Shown here in pieces: positions 1 through 5,295 of a stretch of DNA of 5,441 nt (the stretch's first letter is position 1; every line of letters starts with the position of its first letter). Where the stretch lies: contig ONWJ01000040.1 of assembly GCA_900321535.1 (NCBI GenBank), positions 1 to 5,441 on the forward strand. The letters run 5' to 3'. This stretch comes from an uncultured Erysipelotrichaceae bacterium (GTDB lineage: Bacteria; Bacillota_I; Bacilli_A; RFN20; CAG-826). Made by a program: the position numbers and the translations under genes. The notes beneath the pieces are model-generated. The model was given only the letters and a program-made list of their open reading frames with translations, was not told where the DNA came from and ran no database searches.

Positions 1-2
1 AA

Positions 3-401
3 TACCTTAGAACGCATAACACTTTGGAATTCCCATGCGAAGGAAAACTTTTCATCTATTTCAAAGGAAATAGCCGTGCGATCCCGCCTCTTGTCATCGC
101 GGATATGCAGCCGATTGAAGAGAACGAAAAGTACGCCGTCTACGGACCAGCGCCACTTAAGAAGATTCTGACCCACAAGCTTAAAACTGCTTTGAATCAA
201 ATTCGTACCGACTCGTTGCTTGTCGACGTTGCCATTGCGATTGAGCCAGGCCGTACCTATTGGGCGCTAGGCTATGAAGACGACCTAATGGTCCTTCCAA
301 ACAAAGATGCCTTTGATCCATATTACGTCATGGAATTCAAAAAGCAGATTCGCATGTTCCTTGATATCGCTCTCCTGATGAACGGGGCGCAAGAGGAATA
401 A
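3..401 (+). CDS. C-terminal part of an unrecognised protein (5' end outside window), possibly DUF3137-like
   Basis: The reading frame is open from the left edge of the window to TAA at 399-401, giving at least 132 residues. The first possible start inside it is a TTG at 24 with no ribosome binding site in front, so the gene most likely begins upstream. The visible part is soluble: no membrane segment or signal peptide, mixed alpha/beta character, several basic residues around KKILTHKLK, then a hydrophobic strand with DVAIAIEPG. The tail (ALGYEDDLMVLPNKDAFDPYY, then a helix with F..QI..FLDIALLMN) resembles from memory the C-terminus of DUF3137 proteins, which typically end in a '..KD.FEP..' segment and a helix with 'LDI.EELN'. 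That link is inference at low confidence; no function should be assigned. A strong terminator follows 13 bp after the stop codon, so this is the last gene of its transcription unit. Confidence 0.7.
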   Translation, partial: YLRTHNTLEFPCEGKLFIYFKGNSRAIPPLVIADMQPIEENEKYAVYGPAPLKKILTHKLKTALNQIRTDSLLVDVAIAIEPGRTYWALGYEDDLMVLPNKDAFDPYYVMEFKKQIRMFLDIALLMNGAQEE

Positions 402-413
402 ACGTTTCCCACC

Positions 414-442
414 AAACCTCTCCAGAAATGCGAGAGGTTTTT
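414..442 (+). terminator. Intrinsic terminator after the first gene
   Basis: A perfect 9-bp stem (AAACCTCTC at 414-422 with GAGAGGTTT at 432-440) encloses a 9-nt loop and runs into a T tract at 438-442. It starts 13 nt after the stop codon of the upstream gene and separates it from ntdp. The T tract is short (5) and partly inside the stem, but position and shape are typical. Confidence 0.85.
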
Positions 443-523
443 AAAATCTTTGCAAATCTTAGCTGCTTTTGGAATTTTGTTGCTACTTTTTGTTACCGAA
501 ATCCCTAGAAAATGAGGCTCTAT

Positions 524-540
524 TTTTCTCTATGAGAAAA
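524..540. repeat. Perfect dyad upstream of the ntdp promoter -10 box
   Basis: TTTTCTC (524-530) and GAGAAAA (534-540) are perfect inverted repeats separated by TAT. A further GGC/GCC pair (516-518 with 541-543) could extend it with a bulge on one side. It lies where the -35 box of the TATAAT at 554-559 would be, so it may be an operator or activator site. Function is inference only. Confidence 0.5.
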
Positions 541-553
541 GCCATGTTGCTTT

Positions 554-559
554 TATAAT
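554..559 (+). promoter_or_regulatory. Putative sigma-70/SigA -10 box for ntdp
   Basis: A consensus TATAAT lies 47 nt before the ntdp start codon. At the expected -35 position (about 531-536) the sequence is TATGAG, a poor match, and that stretch is part of a perfect dyad. No extended -10 TGn element abuts the box. If used, transcription would start near 566 and give a leader of about 40 nt. The box could be chance in an AT-rich gap, but it is the only good candidate in 402-606. Confidence 0.5.
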
Positions 560-570
560 ATAGGCGAGTC

Positions 571-585
571 GAGGTCTATGACCTC
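571..585 (+). promoter_or_regulatory. Short perfect hairpin or dyad in the predicted ntdp leader
   Basis: GAGGTC (571-576) and GACCTC (580-585) form a perfect 6-bp inverted repeat around TAT. It sits just downstream of the predicted transcription start, so it could be a repressor site or a 5' hairpin in the mRNA. It has no T tract and is not a terminator. The ribosome binding site of ntdp lies 11 nt further on. Confidence 0.5.
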
Positions 586-606
586 AAAGCTAGTTAGGTA
601 TCAGTT

Positions 607-1173
607 ATGAGCAACGAGAACGATTCCCGCTTATCGCGGTGGAGAAAAGTACAGGCGTACAAGCATGACGGTCTTTTGCATCGTCAATGGAGCCCCGCTT
701 ACTTGGTTGAAGAGACCGAAGAGTATTGGGCGCTTGCTTCTAGAGCTTCCATGGTGACCGAATCCGATGGCAGGAAATGGGTGACCAAAGAGAAAGCCGT
801 TTTCATCCTCTACAAGCATAAGTGGATGAACGTCATCGCGATGTTTAAGACTGAAAAGGACATCTGCTATTATGTCAATATCGCTTCCCCGACGATTTGG
901 GATAAGGACTATTTGAAATACATCGACTATGACCTCGACGTGAAACTATATCCCGACGGCGTGGAACGCACCCTCGATGAAGGGGAGTTTGCCCGTCATG
1001 TCCAAACCTATGGCTATCCCGTTGAGCTTCAACGCGTCATCGCCAAATCGATGAAGGAAGTGAAGCAGATGATCGCCGACCGTGTCATTCCGTTTCAAAA
1101 TGAGGAAATCTTCCGTCTTTTTGATCGCTTCTTAGCCTTCAATCAGCCGATGAAGCCAAAGCGTGTTGAATAA
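607..1173 (+). CDS. ntdp: Nucleoside tri/diphosphate phosphatase, DUF402 family (Ntdp/YgaC-like)
   Basis: The 188-residue product belongs to the DUF402 family of Gram-positive nucleoside tri- and diphosphatases, which hydrolyse NTPs and NDPs with a divalent metal in the cytoplasm. Seen in the sequence: YKHDGLLHRQW at residues 18-28, VTESDGRKW at 50-58, WMNVIAMF at 73-80, YYVNIASP at 88-95 and the acidic signature KYIDYDLDVKLYPDG at 104-118, whose aspartates (107, 109, 111) are probable metal ligands. The order and spacing match the family from end to end. A C-terminal helical region (about 140-178) follows. Length is slightly above the usual 170-180, mostly from the N-terminal MSNENDSRLS. The ATG at 607 has only a weak AGG (596-598) as Shine-Dalgarno, 8 nt away. 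It is transcribed separately from the gene before it; a palindromic promoter-like region overlaps its stop codon. Family assignment is secure; the physiological role in this organism is not visible. Confidence 0.92.
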   Translation: MSNENDSRLSRWRKVQAYKHDGLLHRQWSPAYLVEETEEYWALASRASMVTESDGRKWVTKEKAVFILYKHKWMNVIAMFKTEKDICYYVNIASPTIWDKDYLKYIDYDLDVKLYPDGVERTLDEGEFARHVQTYGYPVELQRVIAKSMKEVKQMIADRVIPFQNEEIFRLFDRFLAFNQPMKPKRVE

Positions 1174-1183
1174 CAATTCAACA
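1164..1183. repeat. Perfect palindrome overlapping the ntdp stop codon and the tsaE promoter region
   Basis: TGTTGAAT (1164-1171) and ATTCAACA (1176-1183) are perfect 8-bp inverted repeats with a 4-bp centre. The left arm covers the likely -35 hexamer TTGAAT (1166-1171) and the stop codon of ntdp starts in its last base. No T tract follows, so it is not an intrinsic terminator. Position between -35 and -10 is what one expects of a repressor operator; that role is inference. Confidence 0.6.
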
Positions 1184-1196
1184 AAGTGTGTATAAT
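1166..1196 (+). promoter_or_regulatory. Putative SigA promoter of the tsaE-tsaB/rimI-tsaD operon
   Basis: TTGAAT (1166-1171) and a consensus TATAAT (1191-1196) are separated by 19 bp, slightly longer than the ideal 17. TGTG directly precedes the -10 box, close to but not in register with the extended -10 motif. Transcription would start near 1203, only about 10 nt before the tsaE start codon, so the ribosome binding site AGGTGA (1204-1209) would sit at the very 5' end of the mRNA. Read-through from ntdp over the 39-bp gap is also possible. Confidence 0.6.
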
Positions 1197-1212
1197 GCAA
1201 ACCAGGTGAACT

Positions 1213-1683
1213 ATGGAAGTATCTTTTGTATCCAATAGCAAAGAAGAGACCCGCTCCTTCGGAATGATGTTGGCCTCCATGTTAAAAGTGGGGGACGTTA
1301 TCCTTTTGGAGGGTGATTTAGGCGCGGGAAAAACCACGCTTGTTGGAGGCGTTGCCAAAGGCTTGTCCATTGAAGGCGACGTAATTTCTCCGACCTTCAA
1401 TATCATGAAATGCTATTTCGGCGGGAAGTTGCCGCTTTATCATATCGACGCCTATCGTCTTGAGAACCAAAACATCGAGCTTGGCTTAGAAGAGTATATC
1501 GAAGGCAACGGTGCTTGCTTCATCGAATGGCCGGTTTATATTGAACCCTTGATTCCTGATGAGCATCTTAAGATTTCCCTTCATCATCTTGGCGAAGATC
1601 AACGCAAGATCGTGATCTCTAGCGATGACCCTCGCTGGGCCGCTTTCATCGAAAAAGTAAAGGAGGATTTCCATGCCTGTTAG
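1213..1683 (+). CDS. tsaE: tRNA threonylcarbamoyladenosine biosynthesis ATPase TsaE
   Basis: TsaE is the P-loop ATPase that binds the TsaB-TsaD dimer and resets it between catalytic cycles of t6A37 formation in bacteria. The 156-residue product has the Walker A motif GDLGAGKT at residues 34-41 (K40), the switch-like SPTF at 59-62, YHIDAYRL at 76-83 with the metal-linked D79, and the family signature FIEW at 103-106. Length is typical (about 150-160). The ATG at 1213 follows AGGTGA at 1204-1209 with a 3-nt spacer, and the first residues align with the usual N-terminus well ahead of the P-loop. The last 11 bp overlap the next gene, suggesting translational coupling. The gene corresponds to B. 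subtilis ydiB in both sequence and position. Confidence 0.96.
   Translation: MEVSFVSNSKEETRSFGMMLASMLKVGDVILLEGDLGAGKTTLVGGVAKGLSIEGDVISPTFNIMKCYFGGKLPLYHIDAYRLENQNIELGLEEYIEGNGACFIEWPVYIEPLIPDEHLKISLHHLGEDQRKIVISSDDPRWAAFIEKVKEDFHAC
1660..1666 (+). promoter_or_regulatory. Strong ribosome binding site fixing the tsaB-rimI start
   Basis: AAGGAGG at 1660-1666 lies inside the tsaE coding region, 6 nt before the ATG at 1673. It is the strongest Shine-Dalgarno in the window and makes 1673 the clear start despite the 11-bp overlap. Confidence 0.85.
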
Positions 1684-2728
1684 TTTGCTTTTGGATAGCT
1701 CCGATCAAAACCTTTCGGTTGGATTCGCTCGCGATGGGAGCGTGTTCGCCAAAGTCTCTTATGAAGCTTGGCAACGCCAATCGGAATTGCTGGTTGCTGA
1801 AATTGATCGCCTGATGAAGGAAAACGGCCTTCAAAGAATCGACATTGAAAGTGTGGTGGTGGGCAAAGGCCCAGGAAGCTATACTGGCGTGCGTATCGCC
1901 ATGAGCGTGGCCAAGGTCATCGCGATGGCGTTGCATATCCCTCTTTATGCCGTTTCTAGTTTAGAAATTCTTAAAAACCCATGCAAAACCTCACTCTGTT
2001 TAGTGAATGCGAGAAGTAAACGCTCCTACGTTGGGGTATATGGGAAAGACGAAACGATCGAAGATACCATTTGGAGTAATGCTGAAGTTTTAGACTACAT
2101 TTCCTCTCACCCTGAAGCTGCAGTCTGTGGGGATGCCTCCTATTTAGGCATCGAGGGAGAACATCATGACGTCTTGGACAATCTTCTTTTGTGCATGGAC
2201 GATGAACATAAAGTTGATAACCCACTAGGCGCAAAACCGGTTTATCTCAAAGACTCTTATGAGAAGGGCAAATTCAAGACCGTCGTCCGTAAACTGATGC
2301 CAGCCGATTTCAAAGCCGTCATGGCGATCGAAAACGAATGCTTCCATCATCCTTACGATGAAAACCAGATGCTCTATGAAATCAACGAGAACCCAGTGGC
2401 CTATCTATATGTCGCGGTTGTTGACCATGAAGTTGTTGGTTTCATCGATTTCTACATCACGTTCAATTCCGCGACGATTTGCCAAATCGCGGTCAAGGAA
2501 AGCTTCCGTCGAAAAGGTGTCGCGCAGCTCCTTTGGAAACAAATGGAGAAAGACTTCGAAACCCAAGCCGAACCGATTGAGTTCTTAACGCTGGAAGTGC
2601 GGGAATCTAACGCTGCCGCAAGAGGCTTCTATAAGAAGAACGGTTTAGAAGAAATTACCTTGAAGAAGCAATATTACGATAATGGCGAGAACGCCGTTTA
2701 CATGGTAAGGAGTTACGTCAATGACTAG
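1673..2728 (+). CDS. tsaB-rimI: Fusion protein: TsaB (t6A complex subunit) + RimI-type N-acetyltransferase
   Basis: The 351-residue product joins two proteins that are separate in B. subtilis (ydiC and ydiD). Residues 1-200 are TsaB, the inactive ASKHA-fold paralogue that dimerises with TsaD: LLLDSSDQNLSVG at 5-17, the hallmark GKGPGSYTGVRIAMSVAK at 64-81, PLYAVSSLE at 90-98, NARSKRSYVGVY at 112-123, and KPVYLK at 188-193. The region between the last two is shorter than in stand-alone TsaB (about 230 residues), so the second lobe is compact. Residues 203-351 are a full GNAT domain of RimI type: acetyl-CoA loop RRKGVA at 279-284, LEVRESNAAARGFYKKNG at 307-324, and YYDNGENAVYM at 334-344. E308 and Y320 align with catalytic E103 and Y115 of Salmonella RimI. 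RimI acetylates the N-terminus of ribosomal protein S18 in enterobacteria; the substrate here is not shown. No stop or frame change lies between the domains. The last 8 bp overlap tsaD. Confidence 0.95.
   Translation: MPVSLLLDSSDQNLSVGFARDGSVFAKVSYEAWQRQSELLVAEIDRLMKENGLQRIDIESVVVGKGPGSYTGVRIAMSVAKVIAMALHIPLYAVSSLEILKNPCKTSLCLVNARSKRSYVGVYGKDETIEDTIWSNAEVLDYISSHPEAAVCGDASYLGIEGEHHDVLDNLLLCMDDEHKVDNPLGAKPVYLKDSYEKGKFKTVVRKLMPADFKAVMAIENECFHHPYDENQMLYEINENPVAYLYVAVVDHEVVGFIDFYITFNSATICQIAVKESFRRKGVAQLLWKQMEKDFETQAEPIEFLTLEVRESNAAARGFYKKNGLEEITLKKQYYDNGENAVYMVRSYVND
2707..2712 (+). promoter_or_regulatory. Ribosome binding site fixing the tsaD start
   Basis: AAGGAG at 2707-2712 lies within the tail of tsaB-rimI, 8 nt before the ATG at 2721. 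It supports the start that yields the canonical N-terminus RILAIESSCDE and an 8-bp overlap with the upstream gene. Confidence 0.8.
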
Positions 2729-3743
2729 GATTTTAGCGATTGAATCTAGCTGCGACGAAACCGCGGTCGCCATTACAGAAGATGGCAAATTGCTCGCCAA
2801 TGTCGTCGCCACTCAAATTGAAGTTCATGAAAAGTTCGGCGGTGTCATGCCCGAGATTGCATCCCGACTTCACACCGAAAATATCGGCGTTTGCTTGCAA
2901 CAAGCATTGGATAAATCCGGTCTTCGTTTTGAAGACATGGATGCGTTTGCCGTTACCCGTGGTCCTGGTTTAATCGGGTGTCTTCATGTTGGCCTTCAAG
3001 CCGCGAAGACTTTAGCGATGCTCTATCAAAAGCCACTGATCCCTGTCCATCATTTGGCCGGTCATATCTACGCGAACGAATACGTCGGCGAGTTTAAGTT
3101 CCCGCTTTTGTGTGTTGTCGTCAGCGGTGGCAATACCGAATTCGTCATCATGAAGGACCACATGGATTTTGAAATCGTCGGCGAAACCAAAGACGATGCA
3201 GTCGGTGAATGCTATGACAAAGTCGCCCGTGTTTTGGGCCTTCCTTATCCAGGCGGCCTTCCAATTGATCAGCATGCAAAACTAGGCAAGCCAGTGATCC
3301 ATCTCCCCATTCCAGATGCCGGAGGCGGCAAATACGATGTTTCTTATTCTGGTTTAAAGACCGCGGTCATCAATTATGTGAACAACCGTAAACAAAAAGG
3401 AGAGTCCGTTGATGTAGACGATATGGCGTGCTCTTTCCAAACCGTCGCGATCGGCATGATTCTAGACAAAGCGTTAAAGGCTGCGCATGACTACCATGTC
3501 AACCAAGTGATTCTCGCCGGCGGGGTTTCTGCAAACTCTTATCTACGGGCCCAGATGAAAGAAAAGCTTGAGGGTAGTGGAATCGATCTAATCATTCCGC
3601 CTTTATGGTGCACGACCGATAATGCGGCGATGATCGCCAAGGTCGCTGAGCGCCTGTATCAGAAGAAGTTTTTTGCTCCGCTTGATTTGGGCGTTGATCC
3701 GAACTGGAAAATCGACCATTGGGACGATTACACCACAAAATAA
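2721..3743 (+). CDS. tsaD: tRNA N6-adenosine threonylcarbamoyltransferase TsaD
   Basis: TsaD (Kae1/Qri7/YgjD family, formerly Gcp) transfers the threonylcarbamoyl group from threonylcarbamoyl-AMP to N6 of A37 in tRNAs that read ANN codons. The 340-residue product is full length. Seen: ILAIESSCDE at 4-13; RGPGLIGCL at 80-88; the metal-binding HHLAGH at 110-115, where H111 and H115 plus D300 (in WCTTDNAAMIA at 296-306) match the E. coli iron ligands; the phosphate-binding SGGNT at 135-139; DDAVGECYDKVARVLGLPYPGG at 158-179; YSGLKTA at 209-215; and AGGVSANSYLR at 266-276. The common bacterial form of the fourth motif is SGGHT; Asn at 138 is the form found in eukaryotic Kae1. As last gene of the tsaE operon it overlaps tsaB-rimI by 8 bp, which fits equal synthesis of the two heterodimer partners. 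A terminator lies about 60 bp downstream. Confidence 0.97.
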   Translation: MTRILAIESSCDETAVAITEDGKLLANVVATQIEVHEKFGGVMPEIASRLHTENIGVCLQQALDKSGLRFEDMDAFAVTRGPGLIGCLHVGLQAAKTLAMLYQKPLIPVHHLAGHIYANEYVGEFKFPLLCVVVSGGNTEFVIMKDHMDFEIVGETKDDAVGECYDKVARVLGLPYPGGLPIDQHAKLGKPVIHLPIPDAGGGKYDVSYSGLKTAVINYVNNRKQKGESVDVDDMACSFQTVAIGMILDKALKAAHDYHVNQVILAGGVSANSYLRAQMKEKLEGSGIDLIIPPLWCTTDNAAMIAKVAERLYQKKFFAPLDLGVDPNWKIDHWDDYTTK

Positions 3744-3804
3744 TCGAGTTCTGCGCCGAATTTGGAATTTTTCAAAATCCGCGAGACCATACGAACAGTT
3801 ATCT

Positions 3805-3835
3805 GAGGCTTGTGTCAGCAAGTCTCTTTTTCTTT
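3805..3835 (+). terminator. Intrinsic terminator of the tsaE-tsaB/rimI-tsaD operon
   Basis: GAGGCTTG (3805-3812) pairs with CAAGTCTC (3819-3826), an 8-bp stem with one G-U pair and a 6-nt loop, followed immediately by TTTTTCTTT (3827-3835). It lies about 60 bp after the tsaD stop codon and 60 bp before asnS, and separates the two transcription units. Confidence 0.85.
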
Positions 3836-3871
3836 CGCAAAAAACGCGTTCGTCTAGTGTACTTTTTTGCG
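3836..3871. repeat. Inverted repeat CGCAAAAAA / TTTTTTGCG upstream of asnS
   Basis: CGCAAAAAA (3836-3844) and TTTTTTGCG (3863-3871) are perfect 9-bp inverted repeats separated by 18 bp. They start directly after the T tract of the operon terminator and flank the -35 region of the putative asnS promoter. They could be an operator with widely spaced half-sites, intrinsic A-tract curvature at a promoter, or the stem of a second hairpin. Nothing in the sequence decides between these. Confidence 0.5.
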
Positions 3872-3879
3872 CGTATGCG

Positions 3880-3885
3880 TATACT
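3880..3885 (+). promoter_or_regulatory. Putative -10 box of asnS
   Basis: TATACT at 3880-3885 matches the -10 consensus in five of six positions and lies 9 nt before the asnS ATG. It is preceded by a tandem GCGTAT GCGTAT (3871-3882), which puts a TG dinucleotide near the extended -10 position. No good -35 is present at 16-18 bp (GTGTAC at 3857-3862). If used, transcription would start at or within a few bases of the start codon. An alternative pair, TTCGCA (3834-3839) with TGTACT (3858-3863), would leave a leader of about 25 nt, still without a ribosome binding site. Confidence 0.45.
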
Positions 3886-3894
3886 TAATGCGCT

Positions 3895-5289
3895 ATGCAA
3901 CCAAAAGCTATTACTGTCCAAGAGCTCTATGCTCGCTTCGCTAGGGGCGAAGACTTATCCAAACTCGAATCCGTGCTCATCGAAGGCTGGGTTCGTACCA
4001 ATCGCGACTCCGGTTCGATCGGCTTTATTGCCATCAACGACGGGTCTTGCTTTAAGAATGTTCAGGTCGTCTATGACAACACATTGGCCAATCATGACGA
4101 GATCGCCCATGTCCTTACGGGTGCCTCTTTGTTGATTGAAGGCGTTGTGGCTTTGACCCCTGAGATGAAACAACCGTTTGAAATCCATGCGAAATGCATC
4201 GCTGTCTTAGGAGACGTTGACCCAGATTATCCGCTTCAAAAGAAACGCCATAGTTTTGAGTATCTCCGTGAGATTGCTTACTTGCGCCCACGCACCAACA
4301 CGTTCGCCGCGCTTTATCGCGTCCGCAGTGTCCTCGCGCTTGGCATCCACGAATTCTTCCAAGGCAAAGGATTTGTCTACGTTCATACGCCAGAAATCAC
4401 CGCGAATGACGCTGAAGGCGCAGGCCAAGTCTTTACCATTGCCACCAACGATGCTGAAGGAAAGCTCTCAACCGATGATTTCTTCGGCAAGAAAGCTTCG
4501 CTTACCGTCTCTGGTCAACTTCACGTCGAAGCGTTTGCGATGGCGTTCCGCGATGTCTATACCTTCGGCCCAACGTTCCGTGCTGAGAAATCCAACACCC
4601 CTCGCCATGCCTCTGAGTTCTGGATGATCGAACCAGAGATTGCGTTTGCTGATCTTGAAGACGACATGGAATTGATGGAAGAAACCATCAAGTTCTGCAT
4701 CCGTTATGTCTTGGAGAAATGCCCAGACGAAATGGCGTTCTTCAATCAAATGATTGCTCCGGGCTTGCTTGATAAGCTCAACAAAGTCTTGGAAACCCCA
4801 TTCACGAAGATGACTTATACCGAAGGCATTGAATTGCTTCAAAAAGCAATCGCCGGCGGCAAAAAGTTCGAATACAACAAGATTGAGTGGGGCGTTGACC
4901 TCCAGTCTGAACATGAGCGTTACCTCACCGAGGAAGTCGTGAAGGGCCCGTTATTCTTGTACAACTATCCAAAAGAAATCAAAGCCTTCTACATGAGAGA
5001 GAACGACGATGGCAAGACCGTTGCGGCTTGCGATTGCCTCGTTCCAGGAGAAGGTGAAATCATCGGTGGTTCCCAACGCGAAGAACGTTATGACCGCTTG
5101 AAAGCGAAAATGGATGCCCTCGGCAATACCGAAGGCCTTGAGTGGTATCTCAACCTCCGTAAATACGGCGGTTGCATCCACAGCGGTTTCGGCATCGGCT
5201 TCGACCGCTTGCTGATGTACCTCACCGGTGTGAACAACATTCGTGATACCGAACCTTACCCAAGAACATCGTCTGCATTAAAATATTGA
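3895..5289 (+). CDS. asnS: Asparagine--tRNA ligase (class II aminoacyl-tRNA synthetase)
   Basis: AsnRS activates asparagine with ATP and charges tRNA-Asn in the cytoplasm. The 464-residue product has an N-terminal OB-fold anticodon-binding domain (about 24-108: IEGWVRTNRDSGSIGF at 29-44, INDGSCFKNVQVVYD at 47-61) and a class IIb catalytic core: motif 1 around GFVYVHTPEIT at 159-169, SGQLHVEAFA at 206-215, motif 2 FRAEKSNTPRHASEFWMIEPE at 228-248, and motif 3 GFGIGFDRLLMYLTGVNNIRDTEPYPR at 431-457. RHASEFWMIEPE in motif 2 and the tail PYPRTSSALKY are characteristic of AsnRS rather than AspRS. Length matches the bacterial family. The ATG at 3895 gives the normal N-terminus, no alternative start fits, and no Shine-Dalgarno precedes it. 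No T-box leader is present, although T-boxes control many asnS genes in Bacillota. It ends with two consecutive TGA codons, 6 bp before the next gene. Confidence 0.97.
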   Translation: MQPKAITVQELYARFARGEDLSKLESVLIEGWVRTNRDSGSIGFIAINDGSCFKNVQVVYDNTLANHDEIAHVLTGASLLIEGVVALTPEMKQPFEIHAKCIAVLGDVDPDYPLQKKRHSFEYLREIAYLRPRTNTFAALYRVRSVLALGIHEFFQGKGFVYVHTPEITANDAEGAGQVFTIATNDAEGKLSTDDFFGKKASLTVSGQLHVEAFAMAFRDVYTFGPTFRAEKSNTPRHASEFWMIEPEIAFADLEDDMELMEETIKFCIRYVLEKCPDEMAFFNQMIAPGLLDKLNKVLETPFTKMTYTEGIELLQKAIAGGKKFEYNKIEWGVDLQSEHERYLTEEVVKGPLFLYNYPKEIKAFYMRENDDGKTVAACDCLVPGEGEIIGGSQREERYDRLKAKMDALGNTEGLEWYLNLRKYGGCIHSGFGIGFDRLLMYLTGVNNIRDTEPYPRTSSALKY

Positions 5290-5295
5290 TGAACC

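Noticed and set aside
24..26. TTG as start codon of the first gene
   Set aside because: No ribosome binding site precedes it and the frame is open to the window edge, so a gene continuing from upstream is more likely.
444..460. Direct repeat AAATCTT-TGC-AAATCTT after the first terminator
   Set aside because: Only two 7-bp copies in an AT-rich gap; no link to a promoter or gene, and chance explains it.
3725..3746. Inverted repeat CGATTA / TAATCG around the tsaD stop codon as a terminator
   Set aside because: The stem is only 6 bp with a 10-nt loop and no T tract; a much better terminator lies at 3805-3835.
3719..4135. Open frame of 138 codons spanning the tsaD-asnS gap in another frame
   Set aside because: It overlaps conserved coding sequence of both tsaD and asnS, passes through a terminator, lacks a ribosome binding site and has a low-complexity, basic composition typical of an out-of-frame translation.
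4468..4914. Antisense open frame of 148 codons opposite asnS
   Set aside because: It lies wholly within the conserved AsnRS catalytic domain and shows no domain features; it is a shadow of the sense gene.
607..5289. TGA read as tryptophan (Mycoplasma code)
   Set aside because: The tryptophans checked in the recognised proteins are TGG, including conserved ones such as the FIEW and EFWMIEPE positions, and TGA closes asnS exactly at its family-typical end.
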